Source: Actinomycetota bacterium (lineage in GTDB: Bacteria > Actinomycetota > Actinomycetes > Actinomycetales > Microbacteriaceae). From it: a stretch of DNA of 6,108 nt. Below, piece after piece: positions 1 through 5,519 of the stretch. Every line of letters starts with the position of its first letter. The stretch's first letter is position 1. The position numbers and the translations under genes are program-made. Where the stretch lies: NCBI GenBank assembly GCA_009703635.1, contig WLFS01000033.1:1-6108 (forward strand), read 5' to 3'. Under the pieces are notes generated by a model. It was not told the DNA's origin, did no database searches, and worked only from the letters and a program-made list of their open reading frames with translations.

Positions 1-39
1 CCAACACCTCTGCTGAAGGTTTTTACTTTCCTTTGGGAT

Positions 40-1155
40 TTACGCCAAAGCCGAAGCTAGAGGTTTTGATTCCATCTGGTGAGCAACCGCTACTGGCTCG
101 TTCACAACTGCTCCGGCAAATGTATTCAAGCCCAGAGCCAGAGCAGGATCAGCCTGCAGCGCCTGCTTCCATCCCAGAGTCGCAATTGCTTTCACGTATG
201 GAAGGGTTGCGTTGGTCAGGGCATAAGTAGAGGTGTGAGGGACCGCTCCCGGCATATTCGCAACGCAGTAAAAAACAGTGTCGTGAACTTTGAAAGTCGG
301 GTCTGCGTGGGTAGTTGGCTTCGAGTCCTCGAAGCAACCACCTTGGTCAATTGCGATATCAACCAGCACTGCTCCAGGCTTCATTTTTTTGACCAGCGCA
401 TTGGTGACAAGCTTCGGAGCCTTTGCTCCGGGAATCAGAACTGATCCAATTACCAAATCTGCATCCTTGACCGCTCGTTCAATTTCGAAGCTGTTGCTTG
501 CGATGGTTCGAAGTCTTCCGGCGTATAGAGCATCTAGCTCGCGAAGGCGGTTCAAGTTGGTATCCAAAACTGTAACTTCTGCTCCCATTCCAATCGCAAC
601 CGCAATTGAATTGGTTCCGGCGACTCCGCCGCCTAAGACAGCTACACGTGCTGGCCTAGTTCCTGGAACTCCACCTAGAAGCATTCCGTTGCCTCCGTTT
701 TGACGCAGCATGGTGTTTGCACCAACCAGGGGAGCAAGGCGGCCAGCAACTTCGGACATCGGAGCTAGCAGCGGAAGTTGTCTAGAGGGAAGCTGAACAG
801 TCTCATATGCAATGGCCGTGACTTTTTTGGCAACCAATTCTTTGGTTAGCGGAAGATCAGCTGCAAGATGAAGGTAAGTAAATAAGGTCAAGCCTTCGCG
901 AAGATGAGGATACTCGGAGGCAATTGGCTCTTTGACCTTTAGCACCAACTCTGCTGAGCCCCAAGTGCTAGCAGCATCGCTGGTGATCTTGGCGCCTGCC
1001 TCGATGTACTCCTGGTCGCTAATTGAAGAGCCAACCCCTGCGCTTTGCTCGATGAAGACCTCGTGGCCCAGACCTACCAGTTCGTGAACTCCAGCTGGGG
1101 TGATGGCGACGCGAAACTCGTTGTTCTTGACCTCTTTAGGAACTGAGATCTTCAT
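40..1155 (-). CDS. ald: Alanine dehydrogenase
   Basis: Cytoplasmic NAD-dependent L-alanine dehydrogenase (L-alanine + NAD+ + H2O to pyruvate + NH4+ + NADH, reversible), 371 residues, the usual full length of the family. Residues known from characterised Ald enzymes fall at the same numbers here: Arg15 and Lys75 (pyruvate binding), His96 (catalytic) and Asp270 (catalytic). The Rossmann loop GGGVAG is at 175-180, and Asp198 at the end of the next strand suits NAD rather than NADP. The N-terminus MKISVPKEVKNNEFRVAITP is typical. The ATG at 1153-1155 is chosen over an in-frame TTG at 1177-1179, because AGGAG lies five bases before the ATG and the family begins at this Met. Ald is divergent from the importer operon, and no terminator is seen after its TAA. 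In mycobacteria related enzymes also aminate glyoxylate to glycine; whether this one does cannot be read from sequence. Confidence 0.96.
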   Translation of the reverse strand: MKISVPKEVKNNEFRVAITPAGVHELVGLGHEVFIEQSAGVGSSISDQEYIEAGAKITSDAASTWGSAELVLKVKEPIASEYPHLREGLTLFTYLHLAADLPLTKELVAKKVTAIAYETVQLPSRQLPLLAPMSEVAGRLAPLVGANTMLRQNGGNGMLLGGVPGTRPARVAVLGGGVAGTNSIAVAIGMGAEVTVLDTNLNRLRELDALYAGRLRTIASNSFEIERAVKDADLVIGSVLIPGAKAPKLVTNALVKKMKPGAVLVDIAIDQGGCFEDSKPTTHADPTFKVHDTVFYCVANMPGAVPHTSTYALTNATLPYVKAIATLGWKQALQADPALALGLNTFAGAVVNEPVAVAHQMESKPLASALA

Positions 1156-1160
1156 TGGGG

Positions 1161-1165
1161 CTCCT
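1161..1165 (-). promoter_or_regulatory. Ribosome binding site of ald
   Basis: AGGAG on the minus strand, five bases before the ATG at 1155. It decides the start: the upstream TTG alternative at 1179 would place this motif inside the coding region and has no comparable site of its own. Confidence 0.75.
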
Positions 1166-1178
1166 GCTGTTTCTTTCA

Positions 1179-1276
1179 AGCGCCACTATGGCGCAGACTC
1201 AGGATACCCGTTTGGGCCCGCCGGCCGAGGCCCTGTCATCTCCCTACAAACTCTCAGGAATAGGCTGTGGCACGCT
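1179..1276 (+). promoter_or_regulatory. Possible structured leader (aptamer-like) before the attenuator
   Basis: Read on the plus strand, bases 1179-1186 (AGCGCCAC) can pair with 1267-1276 (GTGGCACGCT) as eight base pairs with a two-base bulge. This closes a domain that contains a GGGCC/GGCCC hairpin (1214-1218 with 1229-1233). Within it, GCCGAGG (1224-1230) and AAACTCTCAGGA (1248-1259) resemble the two 3' conserved blocks of glycine riboswitches at about the right spacing. The essential 5' GGAGAG block that should pair with CTCTC is missing, so it is not called a glycine riboswitch. The closing stem competes with the 1180-1194 hairpin and ends two bases before the terminator. The structure is hand-paired, not computed. 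Confidence 0.22.
1180..1194. repeat. Perfect inverted repeat GCGCCA-CTA-TGGCGC
   Basis: Six-base arms with a three-base spacer, perfectly complementary. The right arm is nearest the importer, and the left arm ends 24 bases before the ald start codon, just upstream of the ald ribosome site. It could be an operator for a dimeric regulator, for example of the Lrp/AsnC type that controls ald in some actinobacteria. It could equally be a hairpin in the ald 5' leader, or the first hairpin of a plus-strand leader. No regulator gene in the window argues for one reading. Confidence 0.5.
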
Positions 1277-1277
1277 G

Positions 1278-1297
1278 AGGCCATTTTGGCCTTTTTT
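1278..1297 (+). terminator. Intrinsic terminator in the pot leader (attenuator candidate)
   Basis: AGGCCA (1278-1283), loop TTT, TGGCCT (1287-1292), then five more T (1293-1297). This is a perfect six-base-pair stem with a T tract on the plus strand. On the minus strand there is no T tract, so it is directional. No plus-strand gene lies upstream in the window (ald is on the other strand), so its obvious target is either a transcript started just upstream and leading into potD, or antisense transcription from within ald. If the operon promoter lies before it, it is an attenuator. If the promoter lies after it, it is an insulator. Confidence 0.6.
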
Positions 1298-1330
1298 GGC
1301 TTGGGGGGTTATTGATTTGTGGCAAGATTG

Positions 1331-1393
1331 GGGCTGAAGAGCCCAGCTTGAGTTGGGTCTCCTACCTTGTTTCCTTACCAACGTAAATAGGAG
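1331..1393 (+). promoter_or_regulatory. Three mutually exclusive helices ending at the potD Shine-Dalgarno
   Basis: Helix 1 is GGGCT (1331-1335) with AGCCC (1340-1344), loop GAAG. Helix 2 is GAGCCCAGC (1339-1347) with the segment 1352-1361, nine pairs including one G-U, one bulged T at 1358 and loop TTGA. Helix 3 is CTCCTA (1359-1364) with TAGGAG (1388-1393), six perfect pairs covering the potD ribosome site. Helix 1 excludes 2, and 2 excludes 3, so 1+3 would hide the ribosome site and 2 would expose it. Helix 2 looks the most stable by eye, so the default would be open. Helices this short can arise by chance, and no folding program was run. Confidence 0.33.
1389..1393 (+). promoter_or_regulatory. 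potD: Ribosome binding site of potD
   Basis: AGGAG seven bases before the ATG at 1401. It fixes the start at this ATG rather than at an in-frame TTG at 1353, which lies inside helix 2 and has no ribosome site. It also rules out the later in-frame ATGs at codons 12, 13 and 19. Confidence 0.8.
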
Positions 1394-1400
1394 TAGTCAA

Positions 1401-2660
1401 ATGAAAGACCCCAACTCACTTCCAGCAGATCCAATGATGGCCGAACTGGTAAAAATGCACAGACGTCAGCAGCTCACTAGAAGAACAGCTCTTGCTGGTA
1501 TCGGTGGAACTGCAGCGGCTCTAGGTTTAGCAGCGTGTGCTCCGGCAGCAGAGACCAACACAGAACCTGCAGCATTGACCCCCGGTGTCGATGTTTCTGA
1601 CACAGAGAAGATTTTGGTTTGGGATAACTGGACCGAGTACATGGACTTGTCAGAAGATGAGACCTCTCGTCCAACCCTTGACCGATTCCAGGAGCAAACT
1701 GGAATTGCAGTTGAGTACCTAGAGACTTATTTGGATAACGATGAGTACTTCGCAATTGTTAAAGATCAGCTTGCGCTAGGTCAGGACATCGGAGTCGACG
1801 TTATCTGTCCTACAGAGTGGATGGCTGCTCGCTACGTTGCAAATGGTTTTGCTCAGAAGCTTGATGCTGCCAACATCCCTAACAAGGCAAATCTGGCTCC
1901 TGCTTACCTCGGAGCCTCTTATGACCCTAATCGTGACTACACACTTCCATACCAGGGCATCTTGGGTGGAATTGCTTACAACAAGGCTTTGTACCAAGAC
2001 CTAACTGGAAAAGAAGCTCCTGAGAGCGTTGAAGACCTATGGGCCGATGAGCTCAATGGTCGAATTGTTGTTTTGTCAGAGATGCGCGACACCATTGGTG
2101 TGATCGCACTTTCTGAGGGAATTGACATTACCAGCGCCTCTTCTTTCACTGAAGATGCTTACATGAACATCGTCGACAAGGTTGCTGGTTTGTATGCCGA
2201 CGGCAAGATCCGCAACATCGAAGGTAACGAGTACACCAAGGGCTTTAGAAACGGTGACTACGTAGCTGGAATTGTTTGGTCTGGTGACGTTGTCCAGATG
2301 AACATGTCAAAGCGCACCAAGGACATGTTCGGCTTCTTCCTTCCTTCCTCTGGTGGAACTATTTCTTCTGATGTGTTCACTGTTCCAATTGGAGCTACCC
2401 ACAAGAAGAACGCTGAAGCGCTGATGAACTACTACTACGACCCAGTAAACGCGGCTGAGCTTGCTGCATGGGTGAACTACATCACCCCCGTTGTGGGTGC
2501 CTACGATGAGGCAATCAAGCTTGACCCAGCTCTTGCTGAGAACAACTTGATCTTCCCAAGCGAAGAGTTCCTGTCGTTGACTCACGCATTCCGAGCTCTA
2601 AACCCGGAGGAAGAACAGACGTTCTCAACCGCTTGGCAGCGTGTCCTTCTGGGCGCATAG
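1401..2660 (+). CDS. potD: Polyamine-type ABC transporter substrate-binding lipoprotein (PotD-like)
   Basis: Extracellular binding protein of the spermidine/putrescine family, 419 residues, which captures substrate and hands it to the PotBC permeases. The N-terminus has a polar region with the DPM...LV pattern I recall from actinobacterial homologues, then a twin-arginine motif (TRR, Arg27-Arg28), a hydrophobic segment (about 30-44) and a lipobox LAAC with Cys46. It is therefore predicted to be a Tat-exported, lipid-anchored protein. The mature part begins with a PotD-like strand ILVWDNWTEY (71-80); LPYQGILGGIAYN (182-194) and GIVWSGD (290-296) are typical of the family. By hand alignment to E. 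coli PotD, Trp77, Tyr80, Glu227, Asp230, Trp293 and Asp324 keep polyamine-contact positions, while other contacts differ (Pro137, Glu139, Ser322), so the exact substrate is open. It is the first gene of the operon, and its stop is immediately followed by the potA start. Confidence 0.92.
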   Translation: MKDPNSLPADPMMAELVKMHRRQQLTRRTALAGIGGTAAALGLAACAPAAETNTEPAALTPGVDVSDTEKILVWDNWTEYMDLSEDETSRPTLDRFQEQTGIAVEYLETYLDNDEYFAIVKDQLALGQDIGVDVICPTEWMAARYVANGFAQKLDAANIPNKANLAPAYLGASYDPNRDYTLPYQGILGGIAYNKALYQDLTGKEAPESVEDLWADELNGRIVVLSEMRDTIGVIALSEGIDITSASSFTEDAYMNIVDKVAGLYADGKIRNIEGNEYTKGFRNGDYVAGIVWSGDVVQMNMSKRTKDMFGFFLPSSGGTISSDVFTVPIGATHKKNAEALMNYYYDPVNAAELAAWVNYITPVVGAYDEAIKLDPALAENNLIFPSEEFLSLTHAFRALNPEEEQTFSTAWQRVLLGA

Positions 2661-3791
2661 GTGGCCACCGAGTTTGTAGCACGAGGTGCAGATCTCGAGC
2701 TAGTAGGAATCCGGAAAGAGTTTCCAGGTTTCGTCGCGATTGAAGATCTTGATCTGAAGATTCCAGCGGGCGAGTTTTTCGCCCTGCTGGGTCCTTCCGG
2801 TTGCGGAAAGACAACAACCCTTCGATTGGTTGCAGGTCTTGATTCCCCGACCAAGGGCAAGATCCTGATCGGAAACAAAGACGTAACTGCAGATAAGCCA
2901 CACGAGCGACCTGTGAATACCGTCTTCCAAAACTACGCACTGTTCCCACATATGTCCGTTTTGGAAAACGTTGCCTTTGGATTGAAGCAGCGAAAAGTTT
3001 CTGATCCGATGCCAAAAGCTGTCGATGCACTAAAGCTTGTGGAACTTGAACACCTAGCTCAGCGTCGCCCAACTCAGCTCTCCGGTGGTCAGCAGCAGCG
3101 TGTGGCTCTGGCCAGGGCGCTTGTGAACAGACCTTCACTACTCCTTCTCGATGAGCCTCTAGGTGCATTGGATCTGAAGCTGCGTCGCCAGATGCAAGTT
3201 GAGCTAAAGGCAATTCAGATGGAAGTTGGACTTACTTTCTTGCATGTGACCCACGACCAGGAAGAAGCCATGGACATGGCTGACACTGTTGCGGTTATGA
3301 ACAAGGGTCGCATCGAGCAGATGGGAGCGCCTGAGGCGCTTTACGAAAGACCAAAGACCATATTCGTTTCTAAGTTCTTGGGCCAGTCCAACTTGTTTGT
3401 TGGAGAGGTAGCGGAGTCGAACGCTGATTCGGTAAGTATCAACGTTCTAGGAAACAAAATTACGGTTCCTACCAAGCGAGCAGAAAAGACCACCGGAAAA
3501 ATCGCAATTGGTGTTCGCCCCGAGAAGGCTACTTTCCACGAGGACCAGGCTCCCGATGCTTCGGCTGGCTTGAACATCATTGGTCCTGGAGAAATCATCG
3601 ACATTCGATTTACTGGCGTTAGCAACCAATACCTGATCGAGATCCCACAGATTGGCAAAGTGACAGTGTTCGCTCAGAACGTTGGTAAGTCTCCTGTGAC
3701 CGAGCTGGGTGCAAAGGTTTGGGTTAGCTGGAAGGTGGAGCACAGCTTCGGCCTTTCTGACCTACCTGCAGAAGCCCAAGAGGGTAAGTAA
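2661..3791 (+). CDS. potA: Polyamine-type ABC transporter ATP-binding protein (PotA-like)
   Basis: Cytoplasmic ATPase that drives the importer, 376 residues, normal for the PotA/MalK class. The nucleotide-binding domain has Walker A GPSGCGKT (44-51), Q-loop Gln90 in VFQNYALFP, signature LSGGQ (140-144), Walker B LLLLDE (160-165, Asp164 and catalytic Glu165) and switch His198. A regulatory C-terminal TOBE-type domain runs from about 245 to 365, with the usual GVRPE stretch near 284-288. All catalytic residues are present. The start is the GTG directly after the potD stop. It is forced, because the preceding in-frame codon is that TAG and no other start codon follows for at least 40 codons. No Shine-Dalgarno is visible, so translation probably depends on coupling to potD. 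PotB starts three bases after its stop. Confidence 0.95.
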   Translation: MATEFVARGADLELVGIRKEFPGFVAIEDLDLKIPAGEFFALLGPSGCGKTTTLRLVAGLDSPTKGKILIGNKDVTADKPHERPVNTVFQNYALFPHMSVLENVAFGLKQRKVSDPMPKAVDALKLVELEHLAQRRPTQLSGGQQQRVALARALVNRPSLLLLDEPLGALDLKLRRQMQVELKAIQMEVGLTFLHVTHDQEEAMDMADTVAVMNKGRIEQMGAPEALYERPKTIFVSKFLGQSNLFVGEVAESNADSVSINVLGNKITVPTKRAEKTTGKIAIGVRPEKATFHEDQAPDASAGLNIIGPGEIIDIRFTGVSNQYLIEIPQIGKVTVFAQNVGKSPVTELGAKVWVSWKVEHSFGLSDLPAEAQEGK

Positions 3792-3794
3792 GCA

Positions 3795-4703
3795 ATGGCT
3801 CAGGTAGCTACTAGGGGAAAAATCTCAGCGGCTGGCCAACCTAAAAAATCAAGAATTGTTTTGCTTCTGCTCCTGCCAGGAATGATTTACCTCGGGCTAT
3901 TTTTCATCACACCTTTTGTATCGCTTATCACGACCTCGCTTCAGGCCCCAATTCCTGGCGGTGGAATCGGTCAGTACCAAGCAGGTTTTGAAATTGGAAA
4001 CTACGCCTTCGTAACGGGCGAGTACCTAGAGCAAATCGTTCGCTCATTTATTTACGCAACCGTCGCAACCCTGCTGGCTTTGGCATTTAGCTATCCGATT
4101 GCTTACTTCATTGCCGTAAAGGCAAGAAACTACCCAATTCTTCAAGGTCTAATGCTGACTCTGGTTATCGCCCCGTTTTTCATCAGCTTTCTACTTAGAA
4201 CCTTCGCTTGGAAGGAAATCTTCGGTCAGGACTCTTGGCTATCGACTTTGCTAAGGGACACTTCGATAATGGCTCAAGATGAGTTCCTGCTCGGAACTCC
4301 GATGGTTGTCATCTTCGGTCTGGTCTATAACTTCATTCCATTTATGACCTTGCCTCTATACACAAACCTTGAGCGTCTAGACACCGCTTTGCTTGAAGCA
4401 GGTAGCGACCTATACGCCAAGCCGGCTAACACTTTCTGGAAGGTCACCTTCCCACTATCAATCCCGGGTATCACATCCGGAACGCTGCTTACATTTATTC
4501 CAATCGCCGGTGACTACGTCACCGCCAGCAGATCTTTTCTTGGAAGCCCGAATACGGCCATGCTCGGAAACGTGATTGAATCCAACTTCTTGAGAATCCA
4601 GGATTACCCGAGTGCATCTGCGCTTTCTGTGATGTTGATGGCTGCCATCGTTGTTTTGGTTGCGGTATATATTCGGCGCACTGGAACAGAGGATCTGCTA
4701 TGA
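3795..4703 (+). CDS. potB: Polyamine-type ABC transporter permease (PotB-like)
   Basis: Integral membrane subunit of the importer, 302 residues. Six hydrophobic segments are seen at about 20-44, 83-108, 117-138, 168-190, 218-243 and 275-295, the usual count for this family. The cytoplasmic EAA loop that docks on the ATPase is at 201-220 (EAGSDLYAKP then FWKVTFP; conserved Glu201, Gly203 and Pro220). The N-terminus is basic (KKSR at 17-20) before the first segment, which fits a cytoplasmic N-terminus. The ATG at 3795 is preceded by GAGGG ten bases upstream, lying in the last codons of potA. Its stop overlaps the potC start in ATGA. It should pair with PotC as a heterodimeric channel. Confidence 0.93.
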   Translation: MAQVATRGKISAAGQPKKSRIVLLLLLPGMIYLGLFFITPFVSLITTSLQAPIPGGGIGQYQAGFEIGNYAFVTGEYLEQIVRSFIYATVATLLALAFSYPIAYFIAVKARNYPILQGLMLTLVIAPFFISFLLRTFAWKEIFGQDSWLSTLLRDTSIMAQDEFLLGTPMVVIFGLVYNFIPFMTLPLYTNLERLDTALLEAGSDLYAKPANTFWKVTFPLSIPGITSGTLLTFIPIAGDYVTASRSFLGSPNTAMLGNVIESNFLRIQDYPSASALSVMLMAAIVVLVAVYIRRTGTEDLL

Positions 4704-5503
4704 ACAGATTCAGCCTCGGCAAGTACCTACTACCTACCTACACAATTCTTGCTTTTGTGTTCTTGATGATCCCAATTGCCTACACATTCGTTTTCTCTTT
4801 CAATGACCCGTTCAAGAACACCACAGGTTGGCAGGGCTTCACTTTCGATAACTGGACCGGCGTGTGCAACAACATCGACGTCTGCTTGGCTTTTGGAAAC
4901 TCGATCCTGATTGCAACAATTGCCACAATTGTTTCAACAATCCTTGGAACCATGTTGGCAATTGCGGTCACACGGTATGAATTCAAGTTTCGATCGACCA
5001 CAAACCTGCTCTTGTTTCTACCTCTAGCAACTCCTGAGATTGTTATGGGCGCAGGTCTTGCGGCCCAGTTCTTGAACGTTGGTATTCCTAAGGGAATAGG
5101 AACTGTAATCGTTGCCCACATTCTGTTCACCCTGAGCTTTGTGGTTGTGACCGTGAAGGCAAGAATCGCGACCCTAGATCCAAAACTTGAGGAGGCCGGA
5201 CGCGATCTTTACGCACCACCGGTTCAGGTGTTTGCCAAGATTACTTTGCCTCTGCTGCTTCCTGGAATCATGGCCGCGGCACTTTTGGCTTTTGCTTTGA
5301 GCTTCGATGATTACATCATCACGGCCTTCAACTCCGGTACCGAAGTGACTTTCCCTAAGTATGTCTTCGCTGCTGCTGTTCGAGGAATACCGCCAGAGGC
5401 AAACGTTATTGGTTCGGCTGTGTTTATCTTTGCAATTGCGTTGGTGTTGGTGTTCCAGATCGGTGGAGCAATGCGAGCCAAAGCTCTAGCCAAAAAGAAC
5501 TAG
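4700..5503 (+). CDS. potC: Polyamine-type ABC transporter permease (PotC-like)
   Basis: Second membrane subunit, 267 residues, close to E. coli PotC in length. Hydrophobic segments are at about 11-33, 66-91, 102-127, 133-153, 185-206 and 234-255. The EAA loop is at 165-184 (EAGRDLYAPP, then FAKITLP), followed by SFDDYIITAF (201-210), a stretch characteristic of PotC-type permeases. Two cysteines, Cys56 and Cys62, lie in the loop after the first segment, which should be extracellular. The start ATG overlaps the potB stop by four bases, with AGAGGA six bases upstream. It is the last operon gene; its TAG overlaps the stop of the convergent aminotransferase, and no plus-strand terminator follows. 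Confidence 0.94.
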   Translation: MNRFSLGKYLLPTYTILAFVFLMIPIAYTFVFSFNDPFKNTTGWQGFTFDNWTGVCNNIDVCLAFGNSILIATIATIVSTILGTMLAIAVTRYEFKFRSTTNLLLFLPLATPEIVMGAGLAAQFLNVGIPKGIGTVIVAHILFTLSFVVVTVKARIATLDPKLEEAGRDLYAPPVQVFAKITLPLLLPGIMAAALLAFALSFDDYIITAFNSGTEVTFPKYVFAAAVRGIPPEANVIGSAVFIFAIALVLVFQIGGAMRAKALAKKN

Positions 5504-5519
5504 GCGAATAGCGCCTTAG
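5492..5519 (-). terminator. Intrinsic terminator of the aminotransferase gene
   Basis: On the minus strand, CTAAGGCG (5519-5512), loop CTATT, then CGCCTAG (5506-5500) form a seven-pair stem with one bulged base. It is followed by TTCTTTTT (5499-5492). The stem is built from the last codons and the stop of the aminotransferase, and the T tract lies opposite the last codons of potC. It has the right polarity for the minus-strand gene only. The broken T tract and the bulge make it moderate in quality. Confidence 0.45.

Larger units (their letters stand above)
1156..1400. promoter_or_regulatory. Divergent ald / pot intergenic region
   Basis: A 245-base gap between two divergent start codons, so it must hold the promoters of both ald and the importer operon. 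I could not find a convincing -35/-10 pair on either strand. TATCCT on the minus strand (1203-1208) and TACCTT on the plus strand (1363-1368) resemble -10 boxes, but neither has a matching -35 box at 16-18 bases. The gap contains an inverted repeat at 1180-1194, a GC-rich stretch around 1207-1233, a plus-strand terminator at 1278-1297, and alternative hairpins from 1331 to the potD ribosome site. No plausible small gene was found. Confidence 0.8.

Noticed and set aside
6..25. Weak hairpin ACCT...AGGT followed by TTTTT at the left edge, as a terminator for a gene arriving from the left
   Set aside because: The stem is only four base pairs, and the supposed gene is outside the window.
1156..1179. 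Longer ald starting at the TTG at 1179 (eight extra residues)
   Set aside because: The AGGAG lies inside that extension, and the ald family begins at the Met encoded at 1153-1155.
1195..1276. Bona fide glycine riboswitch
   Set aside because: The 5' GGAGAG block, nearly invariant in the class and paired with CTCTC, is not present on either strand. Only the 3' half resembles the class, so it is reported as an uncertain leader element.
1188..1337. Possible 49-codon leader peptide on the plus strand (ATG at 1188, TGA at 1335-1337), rich in Trp near its end
   Set aside because: There is no ribosome site before the ATG, and the frame runs through the terminator hairpin. The Trp codons come from TGG in the GC/T-rich terminator and G-run region. 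Nothing suggests selection on the protein.
1300..1370. Sigma-70-type promoter for the pot operon
   Set aside because: TACCTT (1363-1368) and TATTGA (1310-1315) resemble -10 boxes, but no convincing -35 stands at the right distance, so no promoter was called.
1353..1400. Longer potD starting at the TTG at 1353 (16 extra residues)
   Set aside because: No ribosome site precedes it. The ATG at 1401 has AGGAG at good spacing and gives a normal Tat lipoprotein N-terminus.
2515..3213. Long open frame (about 230 codons) on the minus strand across the potD end and potA
   Set aside because: It lies opposite well-supported genes with intact motifs, has no recognisable domain and reads as low-complexity charged sequence. 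It is a shadow frame.
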